DNA of 64,000 nt from Misgurnus anguillicaudatus. Its lineage: Eukaryota; Chordata; Actinopteri; Cypriniformes; Cobitidae. Below the pieces are notes generated by a model. It did no database searches and was not told where the DNA came from. It saw nothing but the letters and a program-made list of their open reading frames with translations. The translations under genes were made by a program, and so were the position numbers. Every line of letters begins with the position of its first letter. Position 1 is the stretch's first letter. The DNA is taken from positions 25,689,501 to 25,753,500 of the forward strand of contig NC_073348.2 of the NCBI RefSeq assembly GCF_027580225.2, given 5' to 3'. Positions 58,918 through 64,000 of the stretch are shown piece after piece.

Positions 58918-59712
58918 TAGAGGTAGACCGATTAATCAGTTTTGCCGATTAATCGGCACCGATAGTTCATTGGTGGAACAATCGGCTATCGGCAGAAAAT
59001 CCATGTCGATAGTTTTTGTGAGTGCGTCTGTTGCTTCATATCATTATGAAGTTATTAATTTGCTGAATAGATGCCGCATTAGCAGAGAAACAACAGCAGG
59101 AACCTCAGTTTGTCGACAAAAATATTAGTAGTACCTCAAACAGTTACACAAAAATATACGCTGATAAATCTAATCCAAATGTTTAATGTCAGAATTATTA
59201 ACATCGATTTGCATTAGTTTATTTCCAGCTGGTTAATTGTATCCATATTTTAAGTTAATAACAAGAGAAAGCAAACTTTATGCACCTGTCGGCTACATTA
59301 ACATATCCAACAAATCAAAATCAGATTTTTGTTCTTTTTAATCATCACTGCAATAAATCTTTTGTTATTTTGATTAAATAATCATTAAGTGTTAAAACAG
59401 AAACAAATAAAGTACAAGACTACACATATAATATACATTTATGTAATTTAATAGGTTACCAGTGGGAGAATTTAACAGTGAAATGTGAAATTTTACTTCA
59501 ATAAATACTTATATATTTTTATTTATACATTTATTTTATTTAGCACATTTTCATTGTTCAGTACTGTTTTTTTTTACTTTTATAATACAGCACTGTTTCA
59601 CATTGAGTGTTATGTTTGTTTTATATCTAGAACTATTGTTCAGTTATCAGCAAGTAAGGACCAATTTGGTTATCGATAAAATATTGGTAAATTCACTATC
59701 GGTCGACCTCTA
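58918..59712. mobile_element. hAT-like element with TAGAGGTAGACCGAT ends
   Basis: Left tagaggtagaccgat pairs with right atcggtcgacctcta. Subterminal cgattaatcgg and atcggctatcgg repeats occur. No clear 8-bp duplication and no transposase were found. Confidence 0.75.
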
Positions 59713-60970
59713 GTTTGTATTGCACTAAGAGGGTTTTGCAGTGAAAGATAATCAACCAATTGTTGTTGTGCCTTATTAGTTTAAGAATAATACTTAATTA
59801 AGTTAATAATTTTATTTATGTCCTTTAGTCACAGTATAAGCAATAGTAAAAATGATGCATGCTAATAATCTGCTTGGCAAAAAAAAAAAAAAACAGGCCA
59901 GCTTGAGCTTCTTAATTCACACAGACTCCGACACTAAACTCAGTTTAGCTCTACAGAGCTCACATACAAGTTAAGATTAAACCCGCCAAGATCACATCGA
60001 GATCAAAAGCAACCCTAACCAGAAAAGCCTCATTAAAGAGCTATGTCGCATACTTCCTTGACACCGAAACGCACATACGCCGAGACGTACCTTTGATCAA
60101 AAACAACCTTTCTGTGCGCCTCTATTTGCAACATTCACTCGGAAACCAGTCCATCTGAAAGCCTATGAATAGATAATGCGGCCTGAAAAATCCTTAGACA
60201 TATGCTACAAATATGCTAAGTGCAAGCGTTCCGTAAATTAGTCTGACAGCCGGCATTAATATTCCACAAGCATATGGGTTTATATTAGAAAAAGAACGAA
60301 GCCTATTTGGGAAAACTCTTCATTTGGAAACAAAAATTAATGGAAAGAAAGTGACCATAAACCTCGGATGAATTTAAATGACCTCCCACTTCATTAAAAA
60401 GCGCCGAAAATACAATGCACGCAAAAATCTGCATGCGAGCCTGAAAGAAGCACACACATAGGTAAACTTCAAGGCGAAGAAACGCTAAGAAACATCTGGC
60501 TCTGTTTGCTGGTCAGGTGCATGATGGTGCGCATGACGGCCCGGGCAGGTGGCAGGTAGTCAATACACCTTACTGAATAATGGATGGCCGTGAATGTAGA
60601 AGTCAACACACACATACAAACTCAGGATAAAGATCAACATTAGTGTTCAGTGGCCGAGCTCCACCATTTCTAGAATGACTATTGATGGATTAACGCCGTC
60701 TTTGGAGCAGCAATAATGTGAAACCCGAGGCAAAGGCCACAGGTGTGCATATCAGCATCATTTAAAATACAATCACAGATCATGGCTTATATGTCATGTA
60801 AATGACCCCATATACCACTTTTGGTGAGACAACAATGGCAGCATTAGGACAGTCAAAAAAAAACAGTCATCCAGCATTGAATTAACATCTCTGCTAGTCC
60901 AGAATATATATACAGAGAATTAACAAAGACTTCCCATAAAGATACAATTCATCTTGCTTTACAACTCTTT
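59713..60970. other. Element-poor DNA, possible conserved non-coding segment
   Basis: A poly-A run lies at 59,879-59,893. 59,930-60,760 has even base composition without element ends or long frames, and motifs such as ggcattaatattcc. Its function is unknown. Confidence 0.3.
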
Positions 60971-61710
60971 TGGTGCTTTTCCATTGCATAGTACCCCACG
61001 GTTTGGTTTGGGTCAGGTCGGGTCGGGTCGGGTCAGCTCACCTTACTTTGGCTTGGTTAGCTTTTCCATGGAGTTTAGTAACTCTTCGCAGTGGGAGGGA
61101 TTATAGGCGTGTTGTTATATTTGCGCTGCATACTGCTGTGACATCATACAAGTGAGAGCGTTGTTGTACATTCTCATACATTTATTTATTTCTCAGTCCG
61201 CCACAGAATTAAAATTGACCACCACAAATAAATGTTTGCACATCTGTCTCACATGACAGTTTTTGTACAAACACCCGTGGCGTCGGTCGACGCGCTCCGC
61301 TGAGCCTCATTTAAGTTGCATTCAAGCATATATGTGGACGTGCGAGCCGCGAATGTGCCGCCACAAACTGCAAGTCTGGAAAAACCTGTTATGGTGTTCC
61401 TGATTCTTGTGGATGTTTTTCAATTCTAAAATGAGTTTGGAAACTTTTAGCAGCGAACAGATGACAACATGTTTACTCGAGACAGCGCAGGCTAGCATAA
61501 AGGTAAAGCTAATCTTTTACATTATACGGTAGGGATGACACTGATAGTGATGATTCTCTCAGACCAATCAGTGGTCTACAGTGTTTTCGCGTCATGTTTT
61601 GGTATCACCTCGGGTCGCTTGGAACCCCAACCGAGGTACTGCACCCAGTGGAAAGTAAGCTGACCTACCCCAAACCAAAACATGGGGTTCTATGCAATGG
61701 AAAAGCACCA
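60971..61710. mobile_element. Element with TGGTGCTTTTCCATTGCAT ends
   Basis: tggtgcttttccattgcata pairs with tatgcaatggaaaagcacca. Inside the left arm a gggtc tandem run occurs at about 61,012-61,037. I recall this as a fish hAT-type MITE. No coding potential was found. Confidence 0.8.
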
Positions 61711-61997
61711 TTTGACTGTTTATCTACTGTATTACAGATCAGATTTCAAATTGGACATCATGTGGTGACCAATGGGCATCTCTCCGGTCTCTGTCGTGAA
61801 GTGACTTAAACTGCAATTCATCGACTGGCCATAAGAGACTGCCTCAAAAATGTCTCGTCCTACAAAAGTACAACAAAACATCCTTACCATTGAACTACAA
61901 CCTTTGATATATATTAGGATGACCATGAACTGTGTATGCCCAACGATACATCTGTGTAATATAAGATTAGTAGCATAACATGGACTGGATAAACTAA

Positions 61998-62435
61998 CAA
62001 CTTACAAACAACGGCAGAAATGAAACAAACACTCAGCTAAATATTATATCAGTCAGTCCATTACAGAGCCACACTGCAAAACGACAGATAAAAAGAATAC
62101 ACTTTGATGGGCTAATCAGTTTTGACGTCAGCAACAAAAGATATAAAAATGTCTTTTCTGCTCCTTTTGAAAGTTATAAATCTATTTTCTTAGACCTGGC
62201 ACCCACAAGATCCATTGATGTATTAGACGCTGTGCTCTCCATTCTTGGCAGCCGTACTGTTCAAATACCTGACGAAAGAGGAAATGACTATCTAAATTTG
62301 ATTCGCCGCTATAATTCCATAACAAGATTAAAAGCACACATCACTCATTTTAAGTCAGGAATAAAAGCTGTTCACAGTTTTTCAAAGAGCACCATTGGTG
62401 GCACTAATGGCAGGATTTCACATTTAATCATGTGA
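61998..62435 (+). CDS. Unassigned open frame of 146 codons (possible exon or element-derived ORF)
   Basis: The frame is open from just after TAA 61,995-61,997 to TGA 62,433-62,435. It has no early ATG; the first is late in the frame. The translated middle (KRIHFDGLISFDVSNKRYKN, then FLDLAPTRSIDVLDAVLSIL) has the residue mix of a real soluble protein, not of simple repeats. A plausible splice acceptor (ttacag) ends at 62,066, inside the open frame. I do not recognise a family. It lies just left of the copy-3 TTAA element, and the upstream exon, if any, is not visible. Chance is a real alternative, since about one such frame might be expected in 64 kb of AT-rich DNA. Confidence 0.25.
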   Translation, partial: QLTNNGRNETNTQLNIISVSPLQSHTAKRQIKRIHFDGLISFDVSNKRYKNVFSAPFESYKSIFLDLAPTRSIDVLDAVLSILGSRTVQIPDERGNDYLNLIRRYNSITRLKAHITHFKSGIKAVHSFSKSTIGGTNGRISHLIM

Positions 62436-62573
62436 CCCATTTCCCACACTTCTTTGATTCTTTAAATGTCTCTCTTGTTGAAAAGCACATCACCGTCAGT
62501 TGGAAACAGCAGAAACACTTGAGGAGCTCAGATGCCCCCAAACGCCACCTCTGTCAAAAATGAAATAATGATA

Positions 62574-62767
62574 CTAAAGTGCACCTATTTTGCTAAAAAC
62601 AATGTTGATTTGTGTATTTGGTATAATACAATGTGTTTGTGTGGTTTATGGTTAAAAACACATTTTTGTAGCTCCATATTTCCAGGTCTTCCTCAAACTC
62701 TTTGATTTTGTACAAAACTCATCGATTTGAAAAGCGCTGTGTCCCTGATTGGCCAGTTAATCTGTAC
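62574..62767 (-). mobile_element. TTAA-bounded element (copy 3), minus-oriented, broken by hAT D
   Basis: ctaaagtgcacctattttgc is the family's right edge in reverse with a mutated TTAA. It continues with acaatgtgtttgtgtggttt, ttttgtagctcca and ctgattggccagttaatctg, the reverse of copies 1 and 2. It stops at ctgtac, where hAT element D begins. Confidence 0.75.
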
Positions 62768-62901
62768 TAGGGTTTAATCCCGAGAAACGGGATTCCCGGG
62801 AAATCTTATCAAGACTATTTCCCGATTCCCGGGAAAAGTAATGACGGGAAACGGGAAATTTATATATATATTTTTTTATATAAACGTGCGCTAGATTAGA
62901 T

Positions 62902-63159
62902 TTGCAGCTGGCTTTTTCAATGACCACTAAGCCAGCCTCAGAGGAAATGAAAGACGGTGACTTCATGAGCATTCTAAACAAAGAGTTTTCCCTCTTCGAA
63001 GCCACCAAAAGGAGACCAACCCACCTGCAACAGCTGTTTGATGCTCTTAGCACTATTCAGGCTACATCTGTGGAGGTGGAGAGAGCGTTCTCTATTTGCG
63101 GCCAATTTGTTACAAAAATACGAAACCGCCTGAGTCCATCGACGCTCTCTGCTTTTTAA
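62902..63159 (+). pseudogene. hAT transposase C-terminal fragment
   Basis: The frame from about 62,902 to TAA 63,157-63,159 encodes about 85 residues. Residues 54-82 include ATSVEVERAFSICGQFVTK, then IRNRLSPSTLSAF, the conserved hAT C-terminal dimerisation motif (VERxFSxxGxxVTxxRxRLSPxTL). The upstream part (FEATKRRPTHLQQLFDAL) fits the segment preceding that motif. The BED finger and catalytic domain are absent, so only the tail survives, close to the left terminal repeat. The strand and the terminal repeats show an internally deleted hAT. Similarity to host ZBED genes is expected, since these derive from hATs, but the flanking repeats favour a transposon. Confidence 0.85.
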
Positions 63160-63240
63160 AAGCACATTTCCAAAAAAATTAAATAAATGAAGGGCAAGGT
63201 GAGAAATAAAAATGGTTTGAAATGCAATGCTGATAATGTG

Positions 63241-64000
63241 AGTGACACTTTCGCTTGTAATTGCCCTATTGCGGCAGTTTTACTGTTTATGCGTTTGTTT
63301 TAGTTTTTAAATTATTATTTTAATTCTGTTTTACCGTAGGCATGGCTCTGTCTTTAATCTTTCCGTGCACATTTACACATTTCTGAGGGTCGTTTGCTTT
63401 TATTCCGTTAAAATTGTTTTATGTTTAAAAGAAAAATATACCTGCCCTAATAAAGAAATTGTTGCTTAACTTGTAAGTGACAGTTTTGCGCGAAATTGCC
63501 GTATTGCGGCAGTGTTACTGTTTGTGTTTATGCTTTTGTTTTAGTTTTTTAAATTATTATTTAAATTCAGTTTTAGTCTACATAGGCCTGGCCCTGTCTT
63601 TAATATTGCCGTGCACAGTTGCACATTTCTGTGGGTCGTTTGCTTTTATTTAGTTTAAATTTATGTTTAAAAGAAAGATATATGAAGAGTTTCGTTGCAA
63701 AACAAGATAACCATTGTTTTTTTAATTGTTCAGAAATCATGTTTTTTGGTTGTGCATTCCAATTAATTTCAATTCAACTGCAGTTGGTTTGTTTTTATTT
63801 AAACCTTCATAACTTAATAAATACGGTTAAGTAGCACAATAAAACAAAATAATAACATGATAACATAATATTAAACATGTTTTGACAAAAATGTTAAAAA
63901 TGGATTTATCTCGTTTTGCAACGAAACTCTTAATATCTGCCCTAATAAAGAAATTGTTGCTTAACTTGTGAGTGACAGTTTTGCGCGAAATTGCCCTATT
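63241..64000 (+). repeat. Tandem repeat of about 235 bp, third unit interrupted or cut off
   Basis: agtgaca-tttg-attgcc-tattgcggcagt starts at 63,241, 63,476 and 63,971. Units one and two share aaattattattt, gtgcacatttacacattt-type and taataaagaaattgttgctt blocks. The second unit holds the insertion at about 63,681-63,935. The array continues past the window end. Confidence 0.85.
63681..63935. mobile_element. Nested element with AGAGTTTCGTTGCAAAAC ends
   Basis: agagtttcgttgcaaaac at the left is matched by gttttgcaacgaaactct at the right. Comparison with the uninterrupted repeat unit (aaaatatacctgccc) shows about 255 bp inserted. The exact duplication (TA, ATA or longer) cannot be resolved. 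No coding potential was found. Confidence 0.8.

Larger units (their letters stand above)
62768..64000 (+). mobile_element. hAT element D, left part, runs off the window
   Basis: It starts TAGGGTTTAATCCCGAG, followed by cgggattcccgggaaat repeats typical of this hAT group. The left flank is atctgtac; the matching right flank lies beyond the window. It contains a transposase C-terminal fragment, a 235-bp tandem repeat and a nested palindromic-ended insertion. Confidence 0.8.

Noticed and set aside
62902..63159. Host ZBED gene exon
   Set aside because: The dimerisation motif would fit, but it lies about 130 bp from a hAT terminal repeat and lacks all other domains, so a transposon remnant is more likely.

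Overview
The window looks like AT-rich vertebrate DNA, most likely a teleost fish and probably a cyprinid. I base this on the repeats: a Tc1-like element with 208-bp inverted repeats, many hAT elements with 8-bp target duplications, many short elements bounded by TTAA, tRNA-derived SINEs, a mermaid/DANA-type SINE fragment, and a repeat at 25.69-25.98 kb that I recall from carp-like genomes. The cyprinid call rests on recall, not on a search. There are no operons, no bacterial features and no CRISPR array.

I found no intact host protein-coding gene. The recognisable protein relics come from transposons: a decayed Tc1 transposase (1.25-1.6 kb, minus), a nearly full-length but dead Tc1 transposase (15.15-16.18 kb, plus), a BED-finger fragment of a hAT transposase (54.14-54.40 kb) and a hAT C-terminal dimerisation fragment (62.90-63.16 kb). 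One unassigned open frame of 146 codons (61,998-62,435) is the only candidate exon. Most other long open frames come from simple repeats, run through SINEs, or lie antisense to transposase.

Layout. 0-8.3 kb: Tc1 relic, nested TTAA and palindromic elements, two SINEs, a decayed hAT. 8.3-12.9 kb: a 4.5-kb segment bounded by inverted repeats and packed with smaller elements. 13.0-17.4 kb: a four-level nest (TTAA element > hAT > hAT > Tc1), resolved by target duplications. 17.6-24.2 kb: TTAA elements, a long inverted-repeat element and another hAT. 24-28 kb: dispersed repeats, then little recognisable. 28.3-36.3 kb: nested palindromic elements and AT-rich hairpins. 36-47 kb: TTAA elements separated by unique-looking DNA. 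47.1-49.7 kb: an 83-bp satellite with a 13-monomer higher-order repeat. 50.6-55.1 kb: SINE, a second copy of the 13-kb TTAA family split by another hAT, and two more hATs. 55-61 kb: mostly unique DNA plus three terminal-inverted-repeat elements. 62.5-64 kb: a third copy of the TTAA family split by yet another hAT that runs off the window.

The picture is an intergenic or large intronic region built by repeated nested transposition. Several element-poor, less AT-rich stretches (for example 7.5-8.3, 30.9-31.3, 41.5-42.7, 52.95-53.4, 56.8-57.0 and 60.0-60.8 kb) could hold conserved non-coding DNA, but that is inference from texture only. I see no previously undescribed multi-gene system here. The most informative material is the reciprocal empty-site evidence among element copies, the higher-order satellite and the unassigned open frame.
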